Source: JAFMDF01 sp965277445
GTDB taxonomy: Bacteria; Bacteroidota; Bacteroidia; Chitinophagales; Saprospiraceae
Direction: 5' to 3'
Length of the DNA: 64,000 nt
Assembly: GCA_965277445.1 (NCBI GenBank)
Contig: CBDICY010000013.1
Coordinates: 930,001-994,000 of the forward strand
Part shown: positions 38,013 to 46,216 of the stretch, one piece after another
Layout: each line of letters opens with the position of its first letter
Position numbering within the stretch: position 1 is the stretch's first letter
Translations under genes and position numbers: made by a program
Notes under the pieces: generated by a model
Told to the model about the DNA's origin: nothing
Seen by the model: the letters and a program-made list of their open reading frames with translations, nothing else
Databases searched by the model: none

Positions 38013-38136
38013 TAACTGGTAGTAAAGCTTTTAAGCTTTCCCGTCAAAGGTCTTTAGGCCTGTTTTATGCAAATCATTTAAACACTCCGACCTGAAGGTC
38101 GGGCACGGGAAAGCCTAAAGGCTTTACTACCAGTTA
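38013..38136. repeat. 124-bp element with nested inverted repeats
   Basis: TAACTGGTAGTAAAGC at the left end mirrors GCTTTACTACCAGTTA at the right end, and inner arms GCTTTCCCG / CGGGAAAGC continue the pairing after a mismatch of about six bases. The centre holds GACCTGAAGGTC. It lies between the sulfatase and GH32 genes and may be a terminator-like or miniature mobile element. Confidence 0.75.
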
Positions 38137-38235
38137 AATCGACACTTTCCGAAATTAAAATTTATTATTACTACATTAGCAATTCATTAATGAATCATCT
38201 TTAGCCATCAATTTACCTCCTAAGTCTATTAAAAA

Positions 38236-39834
38236 ATGCGAAAAATTGACTATTTATTTATCCTTATCTTAGTACTAAACCTACTTTTTTCTTGTAAAAA
38301 CGAACAATCCACTAACGCAAATGAGTCAGGAAGTATCAAAAAAATAGGAGCAAAGACCAAAGAACAACATCGCCCAACTTTCCATTTTACCCCACCCGAA
38401 AAGTGGATGAATGACCCAAACGGCATGGTTTATTATGAAGGCGAATACCATCTTTTTTATCAACATTATCCCGATTCTACCGTTTGGGGGCCCATGCATT
38501 GGGGACACGCAGTAAGTAGAGATTTGGTGACTTGGGAACATTTGCCAATAGCCTTATATCCAGATGAATTAGGCTATATTTTTTCGGGTAGTGCCGTAAT
38601 TGATTGGAAAAATACGAGTGGATTTGGACAAGATGGACAGCCGCCAATGATTGCCATTTTTACCCATCATGAGCCAGAAGGCGCAAAAAATGGAACAACA
38701 ACCTTTCAGTACCAAAGCATCGCTTTTAGCAATGACAAAGGGCAAACTTGGACAAAATATGTAGGCAATCCAGTTGTGCCAAACCCAGGTATTCGAGATT
38801 TTAGAGACCCCAAAGTGATTTGGGATGATGATTCGGAGCAATGGGTGATGGTTTTTGCGGCTTGGGATCATGTGAAATTATATGGTTCACCGAATTTAAA
38901 AGATTGGACACACCTGAGTGACTTTGGAAAGGAATGGGGAACCCATGCGGGCGTTTGGGAATGTCCTGATCTATTTCCATTAATCGTGAAAGGAAAAGGA
39001 GAGAAGAAGTGGGTGTTATTACAGAGTTTAAACCCTGGTGGGTCAAATGGTGGATCAGGTACTCAATATTTTGTTGGAGATTTTAATGGGAAAGAATTTA
39101 TTATTGACCCTGAATTTGGTGAAAAAGCCAAACGAGATACGGCTGTTTGGTTGGATTACGGACGGGATAATTATGCGGGTGTCACTTGGTCGGATATATC
39201 TGTTTCGGATGGACGCCGCTTATTTATGGGCTGGATGAGTAACTGGGATTATGCACAGGTTGTGCCAACGGATAATTGGCGAAGTGCGATGACGATTGCT
39301 AGAAATTTAGTACTCAAACGAACCAATTTAGGCTTGACCTTATTTTCTGAACCTGTTAAGGAATTAAAAGGATTACGCAAATCAACCGATGTTTTTGATG
39401 CGTCAAAAGCACCAGGAGGTTTTTTGATGCCTTTAGCCGAAAATAAAAAAATAGTAGGCGAAGTCGAGCTTAACTTTACCATTCCTAAAGGGGCAAAAAC
39501 AAAAGTCACCTTAGAGTTGTCTAATACTAAAGGGGAAAAATACGAATTAGGCTATAATGCGGCAACGAATGAATTTTTTAGTGACCGTCGAAACGCTGGT
39601 AAAGCAAGCTTTTCTGAAAAGTTTGCTACTAAAATTCATACTGCTCCTCGGTTCTCAGAGCATCCAATTATTGAATTACAACTATTTTTAGACGTAGCTT
39701 CCGCCGAATTATTTGCGGATAAAGGATGGACGGTAATGACCGATATTTTCTTTCCCAATGAAGCTTATACCAAATTAGAATTGGTAGCAGATGGCCCAAT
39801 TGAACTACGAGAAAGTAAGGTGCATTGGTATTAA
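38236..39834 (+). CDS. glycoside hydrolase family 32 (fructan beta-fructosidase/levanase)
   Basis: 532 aa. The lipoprotein signal ends at LLFSC (Cys20). GH32 landmarks: WMNDPNG with nucleophile Asp60, FRDPKV with transition-state stabiliser Asp191, and WECPDLF with acid/base Glu242. The C-terminal ~150 residues form the usual beta-sandwich. It hydrolyses fructans such as levan or inulin, or sucrose, probably on the cell surface or in the periplasm. No SusC/SusD pair or fructokinase is in the window. Confidence 0.93.
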   Translation: MRKIDYLFILILVLNLLFSCKNEQSTNANESGSIKKIGAKTKEQHRPTFHFTPPEKWMNDPNGMVYYEGEYHLFYQHYPDSTVWGPMHWGHAVSRDLVTWEHLPIALYPDELGYIFSGSAVIDWKNTSGFGQDGQPPMIAIFTHHEPEGAKNGTTTFQYQSIAFSNDKGQTWTKYVGNPVVPNPGIRDFRDPKVIWDDDSEQWVMVFAAWDHVKLYGSPNLKDWTHLSDFGKEWGTHAGVWECPDLFPLIVKGKGEKKWVLLQSLNPGGSNGGSGTQYFVGDFNGKEFIIDPEFGEKAKRDTAVWLDYGRDNYAGVTWSDISVSDGRRLFMGWMSNWDYAQVVPTDNWRSAMTIARNLVLKRTNLGLTLFSEPVKELKGLRKSTDVFDASKAPGGFLMPLAENKKIVGEVELNFTIPKGAKTKVTLELSNTKGEKYELGYNAATNEFFSDRRNAGKASFSEKFATKIHTAPRFSEHPIIELQLFLDVASAELFADKGWTVMTDIFFPNEAYTKLELVADGPIELRESKVHWY

Positions 39835-39978
39835 AATTAGGTAGTGATTGGAATAGTGTTTATTTTGAAATTATTCGTATAACAGCCTTTTCGCCATTAG
39901 CCTTTCGCCCTTTGCCGAATAAAGTATAATATACAAGCTAAAATTCATTAAAACTTCAATCAAGATAAAATCAAAAAA

Positions 39979-40878
39979 ATGTTCAAAAATTACACCTTTA
40001 AAGTAGCCTTAGGTTTCTTATTCCTACTACCTGTTGTTTCCATTTCTGCCCAAGATCGCTTTGCCAAAGTAGAAATAAAGATCGAAAAATTAACTGATAA
40101 TATCTATGTGCTCTTTGGAGCAGGTGGAAATATTGGTGTCCTAGTGGGAGAAGATGGCGTTATTATGATTGATGACCAATTTGCACCTTTAAGCGAAAAG
40201 ATTTCGGCGGCTATTGCCAAAGTGTCGAATGAACCCGTTAAATACCTCTTAAACACGCATTGGCATGGAGATCATTCGGGAGGAAATGAAAATTTTGCGA
40301 AGAAAGGAGCCACGATTTTAGCCCAGCAAAATGTTAGAAAACGGATGGCAGAAGGATTAACCCGTTCTCCTGAAAGAGTAACACCACCTGCGCCAGCAAT
40401 TGCCTTACCTGTGATTACTTTTTCTGAGGAAATGACGTTACATCTAAATGGAGAAGATATTTTGGCGATTCATGTGCATAACGCCCATACAGATGGAGAT
40501 GCCCAGATTTTTATGCCTAAAAGCAATGTATTACACATGGGCGATACCTATTTTAAAGGGCGATGGCCTTTTATAGATATTCAATCAGGCGGATCAATTG
40601 ATGGCTATATTACAGCCTTAAATCATGCTTTATTTTTAGTAGATGACGAAACGCAAATTATTCCAGGGCATGGATCTATGTCTAACCGAGCAGAGTTAAT
40701 GGCGTATCGAGATGTGCTATCAACGGTTCGAACTCGAATTAAAAAAGCATTGTCAAAAGGACAAGATTTGGAAGCGATAAAAGCAGCGAATTATATCAAA
40801 GAATGGGAAGATTGGGGAGCAGGTTTTATCAATAATGATGTTATTGTGGAGGTTATCGTGAAGAGTTTGAGTGAATAA
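39979..40878 (+). CDS. secreted MBL-fold metallo-hydrolase
   Basis: 299 aa. A signal peptide (about 1-24, ending SISA) precedes a metallo-beta-lactamase fold: NTHWHGDHSGGNE gives His94, His96, Asp98 and His99; AHTDGDAQIF and PGHG supply later ligands. It is similar to the exported hydrolases related to subclass B beta-lactamases and quinoprotein-associated proteins; antibiotic hydrolysis is not implied. Monocistronic. Confidence 0.85.
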   Translation: MFKNYTFKVALGFLFLLPVVSISAQDRFAKVEIKIEKLTDNIYVLFGAGGNIGVLVGEDGVIMIDDQFAPLSEKISAAIAKVSNEPVKYLLNTHWHGDHSGGNENFAKKGATILAQQNVRKRMAEGLTRSPERVTPPAPAIALPVITFSEEMTLHLNGEDILAIHVHNAHTDGDAQIFMPKSNVLHMGDTYFKGRWPFIDIQSGGSIDGYITALNHALFLVDDETQIIPGHGSMSNRAELMAYRDVLSTVRTRIKKALSKGQDLEAIKAANYIKEWEDWGAGFINNDVIVEVIVKSLSE

Positions 40879-40925
40879 TTTTTTTGTAGTGCCAAGCTCT
40901 GCTTGGTGTAAAAATCATACATGAA

Positions 40926-41084
40926 GGGGCTGTATCAAAACATTCGGCCAATATTTTTTAGCCGAATAAAATTTCAAAATCCTCCCCCTAAACCCCTTCA
41001 AAGGGGGAAAAGTTCTGTACAATTTGAAAAATCAGAATTTTTTATGGTGGATTTTTTCAAAATGAGTCTTTTGATACAGACCCC
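40926..41084. repeat. inverted repeat enclosing a C-rich Bacteroidota repeat
   Basis: GGGGCTGTATCAAAA (40926-40940) is mirrored by TTTTGATACAGACCCC (41069-41084) with one indel. Inside lies CCTCCCCCTAAACCCCTTCAAAGGGGG, written here in two parts: CCTCCCCCTAAACC and CCTTCAAAGGGGG. A similar C-rich motif occurs at about 55015-55107. A short frame here is not a gene. Confidence 0.65.
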
Positions 41085-41095
41085 ACTACAGAAAA

Positions 41096-42484
41096 TTACA
41101 ATTTCTTCGCCATTGAAGTTCCCAATTCTACCTTTAATTTAGGCAACTTGTTTTTTAAGCTTTCCACTCCTTCGGGCGTTACTTTTGTTTGCCATAAAAA
41201 CAATTTTTCCAAATTAAGTAATTGCTCAATGGTGCTTAAAGCAGCATCGGTAATCTCCGTACCATAAAGATTCAAACTTTCTAAATTTTTAAGATTGGCT
41301 AAGTTCGGAATCCCTTTATCCGTAATAGGATTTTGTTGAATTTGTAAGCGAGTGAGGTTCGTAAAAGTGCCAATAGTGGTTAGCATATCATCACTAATAT
41401 TTCGATTGGCTAAATTCAGCCAAGTAATTTGTTCTTTTGCTTGTGCTAAGGCTGTTAAATCGGCAGTAGAAGGCGTTTCGCCTAATTTATTATAGCGAAT
41501 ATCTAAGAAATTATTACCACTAGCTAAAGGAGAACCAGAGAAGCCAAGCTTAATTAAATTGTCCATGACTGTAGTAGGGACAGGCGCAACCGTAGCTGTT
41601 TCCACATAGGATTTTTTAGTCAAACTCACCTTTAACTTATCTGCTAAAATATACTTTATATCTTTCGGAATCGACATTTCAGAAATAGGCGTATCAAAAC
41701 TAGCCCCTTCGTCAATCCACCAACCAATTAACTTCACTTCATCAAACCCTAAATGGGTTTTACCACCTGTCGGCATGAATTTTTTACTCGTTGGATCTTT
41801 TGTAATTCGTTCAAATAATTCACTATCAATCGCTTTGCCACCGACTAAAACAGGGCCACCATCTCCTCCTTTACTCAATAATTCCGCCGTGTGCATTTGC
41901 AAGCCTCCATTATCTTTATCTTGATTGTGGCATTCAAAACAACGTTTTTCCAACATCGGCTGAATCAAGTCTTGGTAAACAAACACCGAATCAGGGTTCT
42001 TAAATGTTTTTTGAGTAGTTGCCTCAGGCGAATTGCCAAAAGGTAAATATTCCGTTAAATAGGAAGCGCCGTGAGTCATGTTTCCGCCTAGATGCCCCGT
42101 TGTCATCAATAAGCCGACCATTGCCAGTAAACCTATTTTGTAAACGCCTTCTGGTAAGGCAAGTACTTCTGATTTAATAGCTAGTGCAATAAAAGATAAA
42201 ACACCAACGCCAATACCCAACCACCGATGCCAAAATAAATGACTTTCATTATAGCCACCTTCATTGGCTAATAACCAGCCCATACCCGCAGCAATGACGG
42301 TACTAGCTGCTCCTAATTTTAACGAAAATAAAATCGCCGCATCCATGTTTTTAGAGCGTACCTTAGAATTAAAAAATTCCATCAGCATCGCCAATAGCAA
42401 AAAGCCAATTGGTAAATGCACAAAAACTGGATGAAATCGGCCAATAAATAAAGAAAAGGAACTTTCTAATAATAGCATAACCAT
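41096..42484 (-). CDS. DUF2231 membrane domain / cytochrome c / leucine-rich repeat fusion protein
   Basis: 462 aa. The N-terminal ~150 residues have four membrane helices and the FHPVFVHLPIG signature of DUF2231. A cytochrome c-like domain follows with one haem site CFECH at 182-186 and a later FMPTGG loop (possible Met ligand), resembling the PSCyt-type domains of Planctomycetes. Residues ~335-455 are leucine-rich repeats (LTRLQIQQNPITDKG, LESLNLYGTEITDAA, LEKLFLWQTKVTPEG). The layout suggests an inner-membrane electron carrier with a periplasmic protein-binding arm; function unknown. Confidence 0.82.
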   Translation of the reverse strand: MVMLLLESSFSLFIGRFHPVFVHLPIGFLLLAMLMEFFNSKVRSKNMDAAILFSLKLGAASTVIAAGMGWLLANEGGYNESHLFWHRWLGIGVGVLSFIALAIKSEVLALPEGVYKIGLLAMVGLLMTTGHLGGNMTHGASYLTEYLPFGNSPEATTQKTFKNPDSVFVYQDLIQPMLEKRCFECHNQDKDNGGLQMHTAELLSKGGDGGPVLVGGKAIDSELFERITKDPTSKKFMPTGGKTHLGFDEVKLIGWWIDEGASFDTPISEMSIPKDIKYILADKLKVSLTKKSYVETATVAPVPTTVMDNLIKLGFSGSPLASGNNFLDIRYNKLGETPSTADLTALAQAKEQITWLNLANRNISDDMLTTIGTFTNLTRLQIQQNPITDKGIPNLANLKNLESLNLYGTEITDAALSTIEQLLNLEKLFLWQTKVTPEGVESLKNKLPKLKVELGTSMAKKL

Positions 42485-42743
42485 CGAATATTTAAGGATG
42501 TATTTTATTTAAGGACTAAATTTAACTTTTTCCACTTAGTTTCAATAAAAACAATGCAAAAAATATCATTTGTGTTAATTTAAAAACCGAATAGGGGAAT
42601 TATCGTCCAAGAAGGGAAGTTTTGGATTTATTAAAAAAAGAAAGAAAAAAGGCAAAGTCTGTAAAAAATCACCTAAGATTTCAGTTGAGCCATGCTTTAT
42701 TCAAGGTAAAGAAATACCAAGCGGAGCTTGGCCCTACAGAAAA

Positions 42744-42771
42744 AATCCGTTGGGAAATAAAATCCGTTGGG
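42744..42771. repeat. 17-bp tandem repeat, two copies
   Basis: AATCCGTTGGG at 42744 and 42761, 17 bases apart, just downstream of the HI0933-type flavoprotein gene. A short plus-strand frame crosses this repeat and the end of that gene and was not accepted. Confidence 0.85.
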
Positions 42772-42791
42772 AAAAGCTACTATAAGTCATC

Positions 42792-44003
42792 CTACCCCAA
42801 TTTCCCTGCAATAAACCCTGTAGTCCAAGCAGATTGAAAATTATATCCACCAGTAATACCATCAATATCCATCACCTCGCCAGCAAAATATAAATTTGGG
42901 CAAACCTTACTTTGCATCGTCGAAAAATCAATACTCTCCAAACTAACGCCACCACAAGTCACAAATTCTTCTTTAAAAGTAGTCTTTCCTTTCACCGCAT
43001 ACTCATCATTCGTTAGTAAATTCACTAATTTATTCACTCCTTTTTTACCCAATTCTCCCCAACGCTTTTTCAAAGACAGTCCGCCTTTTTTCAATAAGAA
43101 ATGCCACAACCTTTCGGGTAATAAATAAGGGCGATAATTAGCCAGAATTTTATTGGCATGTTCCGTTACAATACCTTTCAAAACATTCAAAACAATGGCA
43201 TGATTCACTTCATTGACCCAGTTAACTTGTACTTTAAATTCATATCCTAACTCACTCAACAAACGAGCGCCAAAAGCAGAGAGTTTTAAAATAGCAGGTC
43301 CACTCATGCCCCAATGCGTAATTAATAAAGGCCCATCTGCCTTTAATTTAGTACCTTGAATACTGACCAACGCTTTCTCCACCACAATACCCATTAATTC
43401 CCTGACAGGTTCAGCGGGCATATTAAAAGTAAATAAAGAAGGCACCGGATCTTCAATTTTATGATTTAAAGCTTCTAACCAAGCCAAGCCATTTCTTTTA
43501 GGCGAACCACCTGTTGCCACAATCACTTTATTTATCAAAATAGCTGGATGTTTATCTCCAAAACCCAATTCCAAATTATCGTCAACCCGTTGAATTGTTT
43601 TAACCCCTTTCGTCACTTCAATCTCAACCCCCAAAGTACGAGCTTCAATCATCATACAATCTATCACACTCTGTGAACTTTGAGAGACGGGAAAAACACA
43701 ATTATCTTCTTGAATAACTAAATGCACCCCTCTGGACTCAAACCATTTCATGGTATCGGGTGTGCTAAAAGTACGGAAAGCTTGTTTTAATTTTCTACCT
43801 CCTCTAGGGTAGGCTTTGACCAATTCTTTAATCTCTGTGCAGCCATTGGTCACATTACAGCGACCACCACCAGAAATCTTCACTTTTGCTAATAATTTTT
43901 TAGATTTTTCATAAATGGTTACTTGTGCGGTGGGATGATTCATTTTGGCATGAATGGCAGCGAAAAAACCTGCTGCTCCGCCTCCAATTACGGCTACTTT
44001 CAT
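42792..44003 (-). CDS. HI0933/YhiN-family FAD flavoprotein
   Basis: 403 aa. The N-terminal VIGGGAAGFFAAIHA is the dinucleotide-binding motif. KVKISGGGRCNVTN and VIVATGG, plus the C-terminal CPNLYFAGEVMDIDGITGGYNFQ segment, are diagnostic of the HI0933 family (also annotated aminoacetone oxidase family). It is cytoplasmic and its true substrate is not settled; some relatives may act on cellular metabolites or tRNA-linked chemistry. Monocistronic, minus strand. Confidence 0.9.
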   Translation of the reverse strand: MKVAVIGGGAAGFFAAIHAKMNHPTAQVTIYEKSKKLLAKVKISGGGRCNVTNGCTEIKELVKAYPRGGRKLKQAFRTFSTPDTMKWFESRGVHLVIQEDNCVFPVSQSSQSVIDCMMIEARTLGVEIEVTKGVKTIQRVDDNLELGFGDKHPAILINKVIVATGGSPKRNGLAWLEALNHKIEDPVPSLFTFNMPAEPVRELMGIVVEKALVSIQGTKLKADGPLLITHWGMSGPAILKLSAFGARLLSELGYEFKVQVNWVNEVNHAIVLNVLKGIVTEHANKILANYRPYLLPERLWHFLLKKGGLSLKKRWGELGKKGVNKLVNLLTNDEYAVKGKTTFKEEFVTCGGVSLESIDFSTMQSKVCPNLYFAGEVMDIDGITGGYNFQSAWTTGFIAGKLG

Positions 44004-44112
44004 ATAAGGATTGAAGAATGAACTAAGAATGATGAACTATAAACGATGAATGATGAATATATGGCTGCAATAAATCAAAGATTGATGACTGCTACTGCCT
44101 ACTGTAAAACTG

Positions 44113-44580
44113 CTATTCCCAATCCTTAAAAGGCAATTTTACTAAGCTAGAATTATAATACCGAGGATCGCCCGTCACTTCTTGACCAATCCAACGAGGA
44201 ATAGGGACCCGCTGATGCTCGTCGGTCAATTCGACTTCTGCCAACGCCAAGCCTGCATTATCACCCGAAAAAATATCTACTTCCCAAGTCAACTTACCAA
44301 TTTTGACTAAATACCTCGCTTTTTCAATAATTGGTTGCTCACAAAGTTCTAATAAAGCCATTGCTTCAGCTACAGGAATTGGATACTCAAATTCTAAGCG
44401 AGTCATACCGACCGTTTTTCCTTTGATGGTCAAATAGGCTTTATCATCTCTGACTCTCACTCTGACCGTTCGCTCTTTACTCGTATTCAAATACCCTTGC
44501 TTGATAAGGGTTCTACCAGTTGCCTTTGCTTTCCAAGTATTATTTTTTAAGAGGAATTTGCGTTCTATCTCCTTTGCCAT
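44113..44580 (-). CDS. CYTH domain protein (triphosphate tunnel metalloenzyme)
   Basis: 155 aa. The ExExK motif is Glu4-Ile-Glu6-Arg-Lys8, followed by alternating charged beta strands (RTVRVRVRDDKAYLTIKG, RLEFEYPIP) and KLTWEVDIF, which form the tunnel of CYTH enzymes. Single-domain bacterial members hydrolyse tripolyphosphate or, less often, make cyclic AMP; hydrolysis of short inorganic polyphosphates is the likelier role. It is the last gene of a minus-strand cluster with a two-TM protein, a DUF1456 protein and a coiled-coil protein. Confidence 0.9.
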   Translation of the reverse strand: MAKEIERKFLLKNNTWKAKATGRTLIKQGYLNTSKERTVRVRVRDDKAYLTIKGKTVGMTRLEFEYPIPVAEAMALLELCEQPIIEKARYLVKIGKLTWEVDIFSGDNAGLALAEVELTDEHQRVPIPRWIGQEVTGDPRYYNSSLVKLPFKDWE

Positions 44581-44600
44581 GAAGTCGGATTTTAATTGAG

Positions 44601-44870
44601 TTAAGAAGAAGCCAATTGTTTATATTTACGCTCATTTTGATTCCATTTGAATAAGCCAAAAAGGATGCTGATAATAATATAAACAGGCACTTTTCGCACC
44701 TCTAGTAAATCTACAAAATTGCCCCTATCCATATAAAAATAATTGGCGATTAAATTGATAATGTTAATCCCCACAAAAAGCATAATGGTGGCAATACCAA
44801 TAAAGCGCACTTTGCCTTTAGTGCGTTCTTCGCCCCAATGCCTGATGAATTTCTGATCAGTTTCGCTCAC
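44601..44870 (-). CDS. small two-TM membrane protein
   Basis: 89 aa. A short soluble N-terminus (DQKFIRHWGEERTKGK) leads into two membrane helices and a basic C-terminus (KWNQNERKYKQL). Its start overlaps the end of the DUF1456 gene by 14 bases, indicating translational coupling. It is paralogous to the frameshifted gene at 47045-47349 (shared WGEER, YII and KW..NE.. segments). Function unknown. Confidence 0.75.
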   Translation of the reverse strand: MSETDQKFIRHWGEERTKGKVRFIGIATIMLFVGINIINLIANYFYMDRGNFVDLLEVRKVPVYIIISILFGLFKWNQNERKYKQLASS

Positions 44871-45222
44871 TTTTTTTACTTTTTCGCTTATTGACGGGGC
44901 GATCTAATTTAATAACCTTTCTTGGTTTGACACCATCTGGTCGAGTTTCCGCTGTTTTAGGGGAAGTATTTTCCTTGGGAGGTACTTTTTCTTTTGGAGG
45001 CCTAGGTCCTCTCATGTGAATAATCAAGCCATCCAAAAATTTACGGACAATCTGATCTCCACAAGGTTGATAACTTGGGTGGTCATCTTTTCGAAAAAGG
45101 TCATTCAATTGCCCTTTATTAACAGTTAAACCAGCCAAGCCAATGATTTTTACAATATCTTCCGTTCGCAATTTATGTGCGACCCTTAATTTTTTTAGAA
45201 TATCGTTATTTGTTAATCCCAT
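44857..45222 (-). CDS. DUF1456 family protein (YehS-like)
   Basis: 121 aa. The segment MGLTNNDILKKLRVAHKL with LRKDD-type (LNDLFRKDDHPSY) matches DUF1456/YehS, a small DNA- or protein-associated family of unknown function whose members usually contain two such repeats of about 70 residues. Here one repeat is followed by a Lys/Pro-rich tail (about residues 75-121). Located in a minus-strand cluster, 47 bases after the coiled-coil gene. Confidence 0.82.
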   Translation of the reverse strand: MGLTNNDILKKLRVAHKLRTEDIVKIIGLAGLTVNKGQLNDLFRKDDHPSYQPCGDQIVRKFLDGLIIHMRGPRPPKEKVPPKENTSPKTAETRPDGVKPRKVIKLDRPVNKRKSKKSERN

Positions 45223-45269
45223 GTTACAAAGGTAGCAGAATTATTTTGAGTGCGGTAATTAGTTGTCCG

Positions 45270-46109
45270 CTAATTCTTTCTACTTTCCATCATTTTATGA
45301 TACTTATTATTCATGTCCACAAACTTTGTCTTAAACTCCTGTACCTTTTGTAGCATTTGCTGATTAGATTGGGCGGCTGATTGATTGACCATTTCTAATT
45401 CTTGATTTCTTTCCATCACGCTATCGACTTTCGATTTTAGCGTAGCTAATTCATGGTGGGTATCATAATGCTTCTTCTCCCAGTATTTTAAATCTTCCTT
45501 GAATTTACTATTCTGTGCTTTTAACGACCGTAGATTTGCTACAAAAGCCTTGTTTTCATTAATCTCTTTATTTTGTTTTTCAATTGTACCCGTCAATCGA
45601 GCCGTTTTTTCTTCCGCTAATTTTAACTTAGTTTTCAAGTCTTTAAATTGACGGTTAAAACTAGCCCGATCCGTCGTCCATTCTTTCAGATTGCTGGTAT
45701 CTTGCTTATACTTATCTTCTAATTTTTTATGCGTCTTTTTAAGTCGGTCTAATTCGGTGCTCAACTGCTGAGCTTTAGATTTAAAATCTTGTCTTTCTGT
45801 TTTAATGGCAGCATTTTCAGCCGTTGTTGTTGCTATTTTTGTTTTTAACTCGCTTATTGTAGCTACGTGCATCGCTTCAATATCTGCCGCCTTTCCTTTC
45901 AAACTATCCGTTTGTTTTTTTAGCCGATTAATGTCTTTTTCTTTTTTAGCTACTTGTTTTTCCAAAGATTTATTCTCCTTATCTACTTTTTTAAAATCTG
46001 CTTTCCAAGTGCCTTCGGAGCGTTTTTTCCAAAACCAAGCAATAGTGGCACCGATGCCTGAGGCTATGAGAATAAGTAAAACTAGACTGAGGGTAGTTAA
46101 TTTTATCAT
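45270..46109 (-). CDS. membrane-anchored coiled-coil protein
   Basis: 279 aa. One N-terminal membrane helix (about 5-27, LSLVLLILIASGIGATIAWFW) is followed by about 240 residues of continuous coiled coil rich in Lys, Glu and Leu. It is likely an inner-membrane protein with a long cytoplasmic or periplasmic rod, acting as a scaffold or spacer; no enzymatic domain. First gene of the cluster leading to CYTH. Confidence 0.8.
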   Translation of the reverse strand: MIKLTTLSLVLLILIASGIGATIAWFWKKRSEGTWKADFKKVDKENKSLEKQVAKKEKDINRLKKQTDSLKGKAADIEAMHVATISELKTKIATTTAENAAIKTERQDFKSKAQQLSTELDRLKKTHKKLEDKYKQDTSNLKEWTTDRASFNRQFKDLKTKLKLAEEKTARLTGTIEKQNKEINENKAFVANLRSLKAQNSKFKEDLKYWEKKHYDTHHELATLKSKVDSVMERNQELEMVNQSAAQSNQQMLQKVQEFKTKFVDMNNKYHKMMESRKN

Positions 46110-46124
46110 GATGGGAGATTGATG

Positions 46125-46178
46125 TATAGGGGAACTTTAGTTCCTCGTAATTTTTCGGGGAACTGAAGTTCCCCTATA
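46125..46178. repeat. inverted repeat with TATAGGGGAACT arms
   Basis: TATAGGGGAACTTTAGTTCC (46125-46144) pairs with GGAACTGAAGTTCCCCTATA (46159-46178) with few mismatches. It lies upstream of the coiled-coil gene and downstream of the DUF434 gene. Confidence 0.75.
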
Positions 46179-46216
46179 CTAATACCAACAAAACGCAGTT
46201 TCATCAAAAGAGATAC

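Noticed and set aside
39979..40878. Metallo-beta-lactamase conferring antibiotic resistance
   Set aside because: The fold is shared by many hydrolases and nothing here shows beta-lactam specificity.
40921..41142. A 73-codon frame over the C-rich repeat
   Set aside because: Its sequence is the repeat itself plus the 3' end of the minus-strand gene.
42622..42837. A 71-codon frame downstream of the DUF2231 fusion gene's start region
   Set aside because: It crosses the 17-bp repeat and overlaps the end of the flavoprotein gene; there is no supporting signal.
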